Shown: positions 46,500 to 56,636, counted from the stretch's first letter. The stretch is DNA of 64,000 bases from Crossaster papposus (GCA_037893245.1 JBAIAA010000259.1:124001-188000); one strand, 5' to 3'. Notes: generated by a model not told the origin, from the letters alone. Numbers and translations are program-made.

Positions 46500-48308
46500 A
46501 AAAATGCGACGCCGAAAAAATAAAATAAAAAAATAAAAAAAATGCGACGCCGAAAAAAAAAAATCAAACGCCACAAAAAAAAAAAAATCTTTAAAAAAAT
46601 AAAAATAAACTAGACATGTGTTTGTGGACAAACACAGAGCTGTTTCGAATGTCTAAAATGACTTTCAATATGTGGGTGGTGGTCTAGTGTGTATCAAGTC
46701 TGAAATCGATCGGATTTACCAAAGTGCCAAATATATTGCTTGAAAAAAACGTGTACAAATGCTATTAAAAAAACTGAACGTTTAATGTGACGTCACATGA
46801 CCCACGATGACGTCATCATCACGAGTTTTCTCTTGGCCTTCCTGTGGATGGTGGTCGAAGTGTGTGCTAGGTATCAAGTCGATCAAAATTACGAAAGTGT
46901 CAAAGTCAATAGTCTAAAGAAAAACGTGTACAAAACCTATGGGGGGAAAATTGAACCTTTAACGTCATGTCACGTGACCTTGAATTACGCAATCGTGCCA
47001 AATTTCCTCCAGAACCATCTGTGGGTGGTGTTCTAAGTGTATGCTAAGTCTGGAGTCGAGTGAATTTACCAAAGTGTCAAAGTCAATAGTCTGAAGGAAA
47101 ACGTGTACAAAACCTATGGGGAAAACTACACCTTTAATGTGACGTCACATGACACCTGATGACGTCATCATGACGTCAACTTAATTTTCGTCTATAACAC
47201 ATTCTGGAATACTTGCATACCAAGTTTGGCCCCAATCAGACATGTACTTCCAGAGATAGAGGGTCCTAAAATCTGCCCCTTTAATGTGACGTCACATGAC
47301 CCACGATGACGTCATCCTGACGATTTTCACCTTGGCCCTCCTGGGTATGGTGGTCGAGGTGTGTGCTAAGTCTGAAGTCGATCGGATTTACCAAATTGTC
47401 AAATTCAATAGTCTAAAGAAAAACGTGTACAAAACCTATGGAGAAAATTGAACCTTTAATGTGACGTCACATGACACCCGATGATGTCATAATTACGTCA
47501 TCTTAATTTTCGTCTATAACACATCCTCGAATACTTGCAAACCAAGTTTGACCCCAACCGGACTTGTACTTTCAGAGTTAGAGAGTCTTAAAAACTACAC
47601 CTTTAATGTGACGTCACATGACCCGCGATGACGTCATCTTGATTACTTTTCATTTGGCCCTCCTAAGGATAGTGGTCGAGGTCTGTGCTAAGTCTCAAGT
47701 CGATCGAATTTACAGAAGTGTCAAATTCATTAGTCTGAAGAAAAACGTGTACAAATCCTATGGGGAAAAATTGCACCTTTAACGTGACGTCACGTGACCA
47801 CGAATGACGTAATCGCAACGAATTTCTTCTAGGATCATCTGTGGGTGGTGGTCTAAGAGTAGGCCAAGTCTGAAGACGATCGGACTTACGAAAGTGTCAA
47901 AGTGTATTGTCCGAACAAAAAACGTGTACAAACCCTATGGGGAAAAGTCTGAAGGAGAACAAGAAAAAAAAAAAAACTAGAACTACGTCTGTTCGAGGAA
48001 CAGAACATAGGGCTTTTTCGCATTCGCAATTTTTTAGATTAATTTTTTTTTTAATTTAAATTTTATACCATCAAAATAATTTAAAATCATCGAAAACGAA
48101 TTTAAGTTAATTTAAACAGATTAAAATGAATCCAAACTGATTAAAACGATGACGTCAAACGTTTGTGAACATTTTGTGCAACTATCTATCACCTAACAAT
48201 ACAAACGTATGTTATGTTAGCACGTTCCGTTGCTGAGATATGACTTAAAGGTCGAAAAACGTAATAATTCAAATATAATCGTAATATGATGTAACATTTG
48301 TCAACATG

Positions 48309-48323
48309 CCGCTAGATGGCGCT
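48309..48323 (+). promoter_or_regulatory. CTCF-like site, copy 1
   Basis: CCGCTAGATGGCGCT matches the core of the bilaterian CTCF motif (CC-C-AG--GGCGC) except for minor positions. It starts 125 bp upstream of an ETS palindrome. Confidence 0.55.
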
Positions 48324-48433
48324 ATAACATTTTAAGAAGTCACCGTTAACTTGTTTGTTACTTACAACCTAGCCAGCGCCTAACATCGTTGAAAGTAAGT
48401 TCACATCGTTTTCCACTTTTAAATTATTATGCA

Positions 48434-48453
48434 CTTCCGGTTTGGACCGGAAG
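48434..48453. promoter_or_regulatory. ETS palindrome, copy 1
   Basis: CTTCCGGTTTGGACCGGAAG contains two head-to-head ACCGGAAG-type ETS sites separated by four bases. Confidence 0.55.
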
Positions 48454-48749
48454 AAAGGGTCATTTTTGTGTGCATGTAATACAAATTATGAAGACCATGG
48501 ATTAATCTATCAATTTCCTTATAAAATTTAAATCAGATCTTTTACAGTTGATTTTATATTGATTTTCAAAGATTAAATCTAGAAATATTTGGTTGCTTGT
48601 AATCTGACATTTGATGACGTCATCGTGACGTAATTAACAGAAAGCTCGAGAGCTGTCTTTACTTTGCTATCTGATGCAAAAATCTGGATTATATCTATAG
48701 CGGTTGATTTTTAAGCGATTGTTTAAGGTTTAAAGGATTTTTCATTGTA

Positions 48750-48770
48750 ACTTCCGGTTTGGTGACGTCA
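48750..48770 (+). promoter_or_regulatory. ETS-CRE composite
   Basis: ACTTCCGG at 48,750-48,757 is followed five bases later by TGACGTCA at 48,763-48,770. The same pair with the same spacing lies at 49,809-49,829. Confidence 0.5.
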
Positions 48771-48896
48771 TAAATATTTCTCCTTCCCAATATGGTCTAA
48801 GCACGAAGCTGATTATATACACCGGTTATAAAGTGGTTTCAGCAAACTTCGCCACACACATCAACAGATTATTCATTTTAACAATTTTTCAACCTG

Positions 48897-48911
48897 CCGC
48901 TAGAGGGCGCT
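48897..48911 (+). promoter_or_regulatory. CTCF-like site, copy 2
   Basis: CCGCTAGAGGGCGCT is very close to the CTCF core consensus. The ETS palindrome follows at 49,023-49,042, 126 bp from start to start. Confidence 0.6.
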
Positions 48912-49955
48912 ATAACATATTATGACGTCGCCTGATTTTTTTTGGGAAAAGTTTATTCTAGCCTGACACTAACATCGTTGAAAGTAAGTTCATATCATTT
49001 TTCACTTTCAAATTATGAGGCACTTCCGGTTTGGACCGGAAGGAAGGGTCACGTGATTTTAAGCACACGAGATAAAATGAAGATTCTGGATTATTCTATC
49101 TGTTGCCACAAAAATCAAGTTTCGGTCTTTTGTGGTTGATCTGTTATTGATTTTTTTAAAGATTAAATCTATTACACCTTTAAGATAACGTCACGTGACC
49201 CTGATGACGTCTTCATCATGGCGTCTGTCGGCGAGACTGGAGTTCACTATAGGGTCTTCACCTGGGTCAAGTTTTATGGCAATGCGACTTTGTTTTTCCG
49301 TTAAAAGTGCTTGGAATTGAGCAAACAACGTTTACACAGTCTATGGGGTTGGATTGTGCGTAACCGAAAGCGTGTTTACCTACCTGTCGTACGCGGCGCC
49401 CTTCCCCTTGGGCAATTTGATGACGTCATCCTGTTTCACAGGTTGGCGGCGAGTGTCCTCTCTAGTGAGCTTACATGTGCATGTACATGTACGTACAATG
49501 TCAGTAGTGATACATGCGCTCAATACATAATACACTATCCCTGTATACGTACATGTACAAACATGTACATGTACATGTATATTATACGTGTGCCATGCAC
49601 ACATAAGGGGGCAATGCTTTTTGCACCTAGGCCAAAACGATTCAATTTCAAGGGTGCCGCAGGGTATGTCCAAGTTCGTCTTTTGCCAAAAAACACAGGG
49701 AAGTTCGAGAACTACCTTTACACTAACCTTTAGAGCAAAAATCAAGATTATATCTGTCAGGTTTATTTTTTTAGGAATTTTCATATGAAAAGAAGTTTTT
49801 TCATTGTAACTTCCGGTCTGGTGACGTCATCATTTTTTCTTCTCGTCGACTTGTTCCTAGCCTGAAGCTGATTAAATACACCGGTTATAAAGTGATTTCA
49901 GCAAACTTCGCCACACACATCAACAGATTATTCATTTTAACAATTTTTCAACCTG

Positions 49956-49970
49956 CCGCTAGAGGGCGCT
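49956..49970 (+). promoter_or_regulatory. CTCF-like site, copy 3
   Basis: CCGCTAGAGGGCGCT, in the same orientation as copies 1 and 2. The ETS palindrome follows at 50,081-50,100, again 125 bp away. Confidence 0.6.
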
Positions 49971-50400
49971 ATAACATGTTATGACGTCACCAGTATTTTT
50001 TTTGAAAAATACAATCTAGCCAGACACTAACAACGTTGAAAGTAAGTTCATATCATTTTTCAGTTTTAAATTATAAGGCACTTCCGGTTTAGACCGGAAG
50101 GAAGGGTCACGTGACTTCACGCACACGAGATAAATTTAAGATCTTGGGTCATTCTATCTATTGCCACAAAAATCAAGTTTCGGTCTTTTGCGGTTGATTT
50201 GTTATTGATTTTCAAAGATTAAATTAATTGCACCTTTAAGATGACGTCACGTGACCCCTGATGACGTCACCATGACGTATGTCTGTTAGGACCGAGCTCA
50301 CCATAGGGTCTTCACTTGGGTAAAGTTTTGTTTGGATACGAATTTGTTGTCTATGAGAAGTGCTTGTGCAAAAAAACGTGTACAAAGTCTATGGGGTTTA

Positions 50401-50689
50401 GGTTACTAAAAGAAAAAAAAAAAAGAAAAAAAAAAATCAGAACAAAAACAAAGGCTTTTTCGCAAAATTTGCGAAAAAGCCAAAAAAAAAAGAAAAAAAA
50501 AAACTTTAACGATTACAATAGCTGTTTCGGTGAAAAACCGAAACAGCTAAAAAAAAAAAAAAAAAAATCTTAAAAAAAAAAAAAAAATCTAAAAAAAAAA
50601 AAAAAAAAAAAAAATAATAAATAAAATAAATCACGCTTAAATAATTAATATAACGCCCGATTTTTTTTCTCAATCGTTGGCACATATAG
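50401..50689. repeat. A-rich hairpin segment at the border of the virus-like block
   Basis: A near-perfect hairpin at 50,453-50,482 (GGCTTTTT...CGCAAAA and its complement with one unpaired base) and the AGCTGTTTCGGT hairpin at 50,520-50,548 are embedded in long A tracts. A tracts end near 50,621. The open viral frame begins immediately after, at 50,690, so the junction lies within this segment. Confidence 0.7.
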
Positions 50690-51253
50690 AACACCATAGC
50701 CGATCGATATCTGACTGTCATCGAAGAGGGTCTCGACCATTTGAGACCTGCCACGATAGCCGAAATCACGGCCGATCTGATCTTGACGCACAGGCGAGGT
50801 GTTTACGTGGCATCCGATTACAAAGGTAACCCGTGGCCCTTTTTAAATTTTGACGATGTTCAAACATTTTTTGGGCTGCCGGGCTTAAGAAAAACGGCAC
50901 TGGCGCCACTTACCGAAATCGTACCTTATGAATTTCAATATGCTTATGCCGCAGACAGTGAAAAGAGATTTTTGATTGAACGGATGTCGCAGACCAATAT
51001 CGTCGTGTCGACCGAACTCACGAAGGAAGCTAACGCTATTTTAAGCGAGGGGACCGGCGGCGGGAAGATGCGCGATAGTCTCGTCGCGGGTGCGCCCACT
51101 CTGGATGATTTAATCAAGCGAGTCAACGACGATCACAAGATGGCGAGCGCTTTAGAGATAAAGGCTAATCACGCATATAAAAAATACGACGAAATAAAAG
51201 AAGCGGGCGCCGACCAAAAAAAAAAGATTGCGATCGGCAGATGGCGATATTAA
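50690..51253 (+). CDS. Virus-like ORF, 5' end missing
   Basis: The frame is open from just after a TAG at 50,687-50,689 to a TAA at 51,251-51,253 (187 codons) and has no ATG near its start, so the N-terminal part of the gene seems to be lost at the junction with the A-rich segment. It is CpG-rich and includes LRPATIAEITADLIL, a Gly-rich loop (GTGGGKMRD) and a charged helical end (HAYKKYDEIKEAGADQKKK). I recognise no family. The last 13 bases overlap the start of the next ORF (ATG at 51,241), as is common in compact viral genomes. It is most likely the C-terminal part of a virion or replication protein, but that is a guess. Confidence 0.6.
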   Translation, partial: NTIADRYLTVIEEGLDHLRPATIAEITADLILTHRRGVYVASDYKGNPWPFLNFDDVQTFFGLPGLRKTALAPLTEIVPYEFQYAYAADSEKRFLIERMSQTNIVVSTELTKEANAILSEGTGGGKMRDSLVAGAPTLDDLIKRVNDDHKMASALEIKANHAYKKYDEIKEAGADQKKKIAIGRWRY

Positions 51254-53677
51254 ATCAATCGCTAAAATCGGTCAAAGACATACAGCAACGAATTCTAAAC
51301 GCCGATTTTCGAGTTACCCTCGCAAACGACGACGACGACCGAGAACCTCTGTTTGTGCAAAGTCTTGCCGCGACGCAACCATATACTGCGCTGTTAAGGC
51401 TGGCTCACACTATGACGAATAGGGGGGTACGGCAAGCTACGGTAAGCTGCGAATTTCAATTTTGAATTTGCCGCCACTCATCGTGTGTTGCCGTCAGTTG
51501 TCGCTGACAAATCCGCTAGCGACCGCAGACGACGGAAATCATCAGTCGCGTCCGTCGGCAAATTTTGAGCTTGTTGTAAATTTTGTGGCGGCAAAACATT
51601 CGTTGTGATTCCGTTCAGATTTCGTTAGAGACCGCAACCCTCATTTCCTTGACGTTTCCATGCCGTGCGATTCCGTCTCTAGTCGTTTTAAGGTCGTCAC
51701 AATTTCGTTGGTAGTCGTTGTCAACGACCATTGACGGCAAAACAACGGCAAGTGACGTCACATCTCGAACCCTGACGACACATTGCGGCAAGTAACGAAA
51801 TTGTAACGACCTTGGTGCGACGATGGATTGCGAATTTTGGTCGGAGGGTGACGGGTGATGACTGTTGATGGCGGGTCGTTTGCGAGTACCTGCGGCATTG
51901 CAACGGTGGCCTGCGATGGGTTACGATTTTGCAACGATGGTCCACGATTTTAAACTTTTAGTGCGATTTTTCACGTTGTGTGACGCCAGAACGTTGTGAA
52001 GAGTGGGAACGCCAAACTCGACTATTTATACGACCCGCACACACACACAAGTGTGTAAAGGCCTTCGATCGTGGACGGGGTATTGTCCGACCGTCTTCCC
52101 TCTTTTGTTTATACTCTAACGTTTTTTGATGATCGCCATAGGATTTGTACACGGGAAAAGATCGTGGACGTTGTGTCAATCGTGGACCCATTGTTTGACT
52201 CCCAATTCTTTTGTCCGACGACCACGATTGCCGGTCAATACAAACGCACACACACACAGGCTTTGATATCGACCGCAACCCACCGTCAGCCACCGTTCCT
52301 TGCCGCCAGCCAATCCGCTGCTAGCCGTCTGACCTCGTTCCTTGTTGTCGGGCTCCGTCGAGACATCGTCACTCGCCGCCCAGACAACGTCCGAGTTTGG
52401 TCGCCCGCCTCCGTTCCCTGCCGCAGCCATTCGTCCCTTGCCGTCGTGTTGTCGCTGGAGGTCGTTCCCAACCGTCAGCGAATCTTGGTTTTCCCCTTTT
52501 GCCGTCGCTTTGCCGCCAACATTTTTTATTTTCACGTTCGTCGCCCTTCGTTGGGTCTTTGCCGCTACTATGTGAGCCAGCCTTTAGACGAGAGCGGAAC
52601 CGAGACAAAAACACATCGAAAAAAACTCCACCAGACGACGGACGAATTTCGATTAATTAAAACGGTTAATAAACTCACCCAACAGTTACGATCACAGGCC
52701 TTAGAAAACAAAAAGAGGCCACGCAGTTTTCCATCAACCACTCGAATCTCGAGTTGCACGCAAAGGTGTTACCCACGCGTTTAAAAGCAAGCGAAGACGT
52801 ATCGTCTAAACTCAACCAATCAATAATGCGCAAAGACAGATTAAACACAAATTTGCGGACCCACATCAACAAAATCGAAGACATGTTAAAGAGCGTCACG
52901 GCAACGCTGCGACTATCCGAAGAAGATCGAACAAAAATTATGCAAACGACATCGTCTGGCGCAAGTGTCGGCGATCGCGATGCGGGCTCATCCTATACCA
53001 ACTCCATCGACGATTTTAACGCATTGACCGATATTGATCAAAGAGCGAGAGAGACCCTCGACGTGTTTTACGAACTTCTCGGATCTTATGGGACAGCCGA
53101 TCAGAGCAAGGCAAAAAACAAAGGGCTTAAAGAGCTTGACGTATCTCGACTCGCATACGACAGGGTGTTGTATGACTATTGTGTAAGGCCAATACCAATA
53201 TTTGGCGAGACACACGATCAAAAACACTTAGAAGAGGTAAATCGGTGGATAGGCTCATCGGAGGTCAAAGACCGTTTTATAAACGACTGTATATCCGCTC
53301 GAGCGGGTGGAGTGTTTGCACCTCGACAACAGCAAACGGCTATCGCGAGAGACGCCGCAATATTTGTCACAAAAGATACCTATTGTATCAATGTCAATCC
53401 GCTGACGGACGACCGAAAAGACGCGGCCCAAGAAGCACTAAGCAAAGCGGGATCAGCTCTGGGTGTTCAAAACGCGTTTCAAAAACGCTATCTCTCGGTG
53501 CAATTTAAAAGCAAAGGCGACGTCGGTGCCGTTATCAATCGCCCGCTGAGAGACAGATGGGACCAGTTCACGCAAAACTTGTTCCGCCTCGGCACCAGTT
53601 CGTTTACCGACACAGGTCAAACATTATCTCCTATGCTCACCGAAACCAGTCTTAAAAAATGTATAGTACCTTTTTAA
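51241..53677 (+). pseudogene. Virus-like coiled-coil gene, split by a transposon and a frameshift
   Basis: The ATG at 51,241 overlaps the end of the previous ORF. The first 52 codons reach 51,396, where a 1,187-bp transposon is inserted. The frame resumes directly after the duplicated TTA at 52,584-52,586 and continues until an A-rich run near 52,700-52,720, where the sensible frame changes by one; it then stays open to 53,677. The host-free length would be about 415 residues. The later part (about 300 residues) has heptad-like helices near its start (LRTHINKIEDMLKSVTATL) and a globular end (RDRWDQFTQNLFRLGTSSF). No family is recognised. Two separate lesions show the gene is dead here. Confidence 0.7.
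51397..52583. mobile_element. PIF/Harbinger-type MITE, 1,187 bp, inside a viral ORF
   Basis: The inverted ends are AGGCTGGCTCACA (13 bp, with further similarity). The target duplication is TTA at 51,394-51,396 and 52,584-52,586; a TWA triplet target is typical of PIF/Harbinger elements. The interior is CpG-rich with repeated CCGTC/CGTTG words. An ORF of 237 codons that runs out of its right end (52,071-52,784) mixes element and viral sequence and is not a gene. It encodes no transposase. Confidence 0.85.
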
Positions 53678-53704
53678 AAATTATACACGGGATCGCAACG
53701 ATTT

Positions 53705-53884
53705 ATGTTAAAAAATATGCGGTATACTATTTTTAGCGACGAACAACTCGGTTTTTCTCAATACGTTAAATACGACAGAGTGAGCGATTTACGACCAGAT
53801 GCGTTTTTGTCTTTTGACGGACGCACAGATAAGTGGACCGCGCTTGTACAACATTTTTGCGCCGAACTCATATCGCCTGTGTAG
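53705..53884 (+). CDS. Small virus-like ORF, 59 aa
   Basis: ATG at 53,705-53,707 and TAG at 53,882-53,884. It lies 27 bp after the previous stop and 4 bp before the start of the dUTPase gene, in the same direction. It is CpG-rich with an ordinary globular composition (MRYTIFSDEQLGFSQYV, LSFDGRTDKWTALV). I recognise no family. Tight packing and composition make it more credible than its length suggests. Confidence 0.55.
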   Translation: MLKNMRYTIFSDEQLGFSQYVKYDRVSDLRPDAFLSFDGRTDKWTALVQHFCAELISPV

Positions 53885-53888
53885 AAAT

Positions 53889-56525
53889 ATGGCCGGCGTA
53901 ATACCCCTGTCACACCGGAGCTACGCTGCCGTTGCGCTCCCACGGCGACTAAAAAAGTTGAAAAATGCAGTAGAAGCGCAGTATGATCGCCAATAGCGTA
54001 GTGGGAACGTAGTGGAGTCTACCTAGGTCGTGGAAGGGTCTCCATGGTCGCCTAACATCGCAGAGGGTCGGCGACCTGGTCCAAAACGCAGTGAGAGCGT
54101 AGTGGGATCTCAAAGAACGTACTACGGACGTAGTGAAGTCTACCTGAGCGTGTCATGATCGTAGCAAGAGCGAGTTGGTATCGCCGTCTGCCCAATCTGC
54201 GACTGATACCCCTGTCAGACCGGTGTGCAATCCCACAGCGACCTTACTGCGATGCAGTTTTCATCAAAAACGCAGTGGGGTTGCCAACAAATCCTGAAAT
54301 CTATGAGGTAGGTAGCTCACAATACGCTCTTGACTCGCTCACTGCGCTCTCACTACACTCTCACTGCGACCTATGCGTTCCCAGTTTGATTATCGCCGCG
54401 CTCTCGCTGCGCTCCCACTACGCTCTACGCGATCTCGCTGCGACCAAGGCGACCTCGCTACGACCTCGCTACGACCTTACTACGCTGTCACTACGTCCCC
54501 ACTACGTTCTATGCGTTTGTACCGCGTTCGCGCGGCGACTATAAACACAGCGAGCTCGATGTTGCTGGATATTTGCTATCTGTTGTACAATTATTATGTT
54601 CTGCCTCTCTACATCCATGGTGAAGAGGAGATGCACATTAGTATGTTGTGTGGAGGATATAGGCTGCATTTTTTAACATTTGTGGCCATTACGCATGTCA
54701 AAGTCAGAACGTACTATACACGCAGTATAATCTCCGTATAATCGCACTGTGAACGTACAGGAAGCTCCGTAACATCGCCATGGACGCATTAGGGGCGCCA
54801 TAGTCGTACTGGCAGCCCCGTGTGGACGCAGTATGAGCGTGAAGAAGCCCTATACGACGTAGTAGAAGCGCAGTAGGAGCGCGGTAAGAGCGTAGTGAGA
54901 GCGTGACAAGCGTACAGTGGTTGTTCTTCAGACGTACTTCAGTCGCAGATTGGGCAGACGGCGATACCAACTCGCTCTTGCTACGATCATGACACGCTCA
55001 GGTAGACTTCACGGCGTCCCAAGTACGTTCTTTGAGATCCCACTACGTTCTCACTGCGCACCCAGGGCGTTTGGACCAGGTCGCCGACCCTCTGCGATTG
55101 TTTTGAGCAGGCTCAAAACAATCGCCGAGGTTTCGCGACCATGGAGAACCTCCCCGACCTAGGTAGACTTCACTGCGTTCGGACTACGCTCTTGGCGATC
55201 CTACTGCGCTTCTACTGCGTTTTAGTGTTTTTAGTTGCCGTGGGAGCGCAACGGCAGCGTAGCTCCGGTGTGACAGGGGTATTACCACGGATGTAGAGAG
55301 GCAGAACATAATAATTGTACAATAGATAGCAAATATCCAGCAACATCGAGCTCGCTGTATTTATAGTCGCCGCGCGAACGCGGTACAAACGCGCAAAACG
55401 TAGTGGGGACGTAGTGAGTGCGTAGTAAGGTCGTAGCGAGGTCGTAGTGAGGTCGTCTTGGTCGCAGCGAGATCGCGTGGAGCGTAGTGGAAGCGCAGTG
55501 GGAGCGCGGCGAGGAACGCATAGGTCACAGTGAGAGTGTAGTGAGAGCGCAGTGAGCGAGTCAAGAGCGTACTGTGAGCTACCTACATCATAGATTTCAT
55601 GGTTTTTTTGCCAGTTTTCGGCGACCCCACTGCGTTTTTGATGAAAACTTCATCGCAGTAAGGTTGCCGTGAGATCGCACTCCGGTGTGACAGGGGTATA
55701 AACAACTCGGTAGACGGAAACAAATGGTGCCTCCAGCACGTAAAGGACGCCATAGATCGTTGCGAGGTCCATTTTACGGCTCTGACGAGTTCGGCGCTCA
55801 TGCCTACGCGCGCCACAGAGGGATCTGCGGGTCTAGATATTTTTACGGACATAACATCTCCCGTCGACCAGGCGAAACCTATTACGCCAGGACGGGCATA
55901 ATATTAGAACATCACCCATACGAAAACGCCATGGTCAAAGCTAAGTCGAGCATGATCTGCAGGGGGCTGTTAGCCGTCCCGTATATCGTCAAGGTGGGCC
56001 TTGGCGATAACCAACGTCGACAGCGGAGAGCTAAGGATATTGCCAAAGAGTAAAATCGCCCAGATCGTGTTTTACGACAACGAAAAATCCGATATAGACA
56101 AATCGGAAGACGCGGCACTATATGTCGCCGAAGATACGACGGTAAAGGCAAACTGCATCGCGACTGTCTGCACCGCAAACAAGCTCTATCCGAGCACGGT
56201 CAATACGTGCGGGTTTGTTAAGAGCTTATATGACCCTTGCGCATACACCTATGTGATTTCTGGCGTCATCGATAACGACTTTGAAAACAAAATCGCCGTC
56301 GTCGTCGTCAACATGGCAAACCAGGATGTGCTTTACAAAAAAGGCGTCAAAATCGCAGAGTTAAGTCATCATGAAATTGCCGGCATGGGCGCCTGGGCAT
56401 CTGTACACAAACCCTCAAAGTCTGTCTTTGCCGCACCTCTGCTCTCTCCCGGCGCCAAACCACGCGTTGGCGGTTTTGGTTCGACCGGGTTTTGGGCTAC
56501 CGAACATCTCAATGTGATGATTTAA
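53889..56525 (+). pseudogene. dUTPase-family gene, split by a transposon and out of frame for about 130 bp
   Basis: dUTPase hydrolyses dUTP to dUMP and keeps uracil out of viral DNA. The ATG is at 53,889, five bases after the small ORF. A 1,797-bp transposon sits near codon 4 (53,902-55,698); from 55,702 the same frame reads to EGSAGLDIF at 55,818-55,844, a clear dUTPase motif I. Between about 55,866 and 55,998 the meaningful frame is the neighbouring one (TGIILEHHP; AKSSMICRGL, like motif II), then the first frame returns with ILPKSKIAQIVF (motif IV type), SGVIDNDFENKI (motif III type), KKGVKIAEL (motif IV type) and GGFGSTGF (motif V) before the stop at 56,525. The host-free length is about 278 residues, roughly twice a trimeric dUTPase, and motif IV-type strands occur twice, so it looks like a two-barrel enzyme such as those of herpesviruses. 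The two opposite shifts may be sequencing errors or decay. Confidence 0.8.
53902..55698. mobile_element. Composite PIF/Harbinger-type MITE, 1,797 bp
   Basis: Outer ends are TACCCCTGTCACACCGG and its near-complement, with TAA duplications at 53,899-53,901 and 55,699-55,701. Inside there are two interleaved inverted-repeat pairs: 53,902-54,204 pairs with about 54,935-55,283, and 54,205-54,625 pairs with about 55,284-55,698. Terminus-like sequences therefore also occur internally near 54,207 and 55,283. This points to a dimer or to one related copy inserted into or recombined with another. Many GCGTAGTG/CACTACGC words recur. No transposase. Confidence 0.8.
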
Positions 56526-56636
56526 AACAAATCTGCAGTTTTAACTTTCATAACGAGTTTTTTATGTAATTTGCCAGATTTTATATTTTTGTTTAATCTT
56601 AAAGCCCCCAAAGTGTTATGTTAAAACCGTAAACTT

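Larger units (their letters stand above)
44300..47960. repeat. CRE-palindrome repeat block, main copy
   Basis: Three module types follow each other and form a higher-order repeat of several hundred bp. Exact ATGTGACGTCACAT palindromes start at 44,955, 45,102, 46,785, 47,137, 47,284, 47,459 and 47,606; exact ACGTGACGTCACGT palindromes at 44,463, 45,425, 46,252 and 47,782; mixed forms at 45,249 and 46,077. Most continue into a GTCACATGAC or GTCACGTGAC word. Further TGACGTCA words sit about 25 bp downstream in many modules. A-rich hairpin segments interrupt the block near 45,550-45,730 and 46,420-46,650. Short ORFs here are incidental. Confidence 0.85.
48160..50400. repeat. Tandem unit of about 1.05 kb with CTCF-like, ETS and CRE motifs
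   Basis: Two close copies (about 48,745-49,360 and 49,800-50,400) and one diverged copy (about 48,160-48,745) share the order: ETS-CRE composite, CTCF-like site, ETS palindrome, CRE. The stretch 49,361-49,799 is extra sequence with ACATGTAC words. The units adjoin the right virus-like block. No protein is encoded. Confidence 0.8.

Noticed and set aside
44373-47036. Short ORFs in the CRE repeats, some repeated in several copies
   Set aside because: They recur only because the DNA repeats; they are short, start at varied codons and show no family feature.
52071-52784. 237-residue ORF across the right end of the MITE
   Set aside because: It joins transposon interior to the viral ORF by chance; no domain is present and the junction is the element's terminus.
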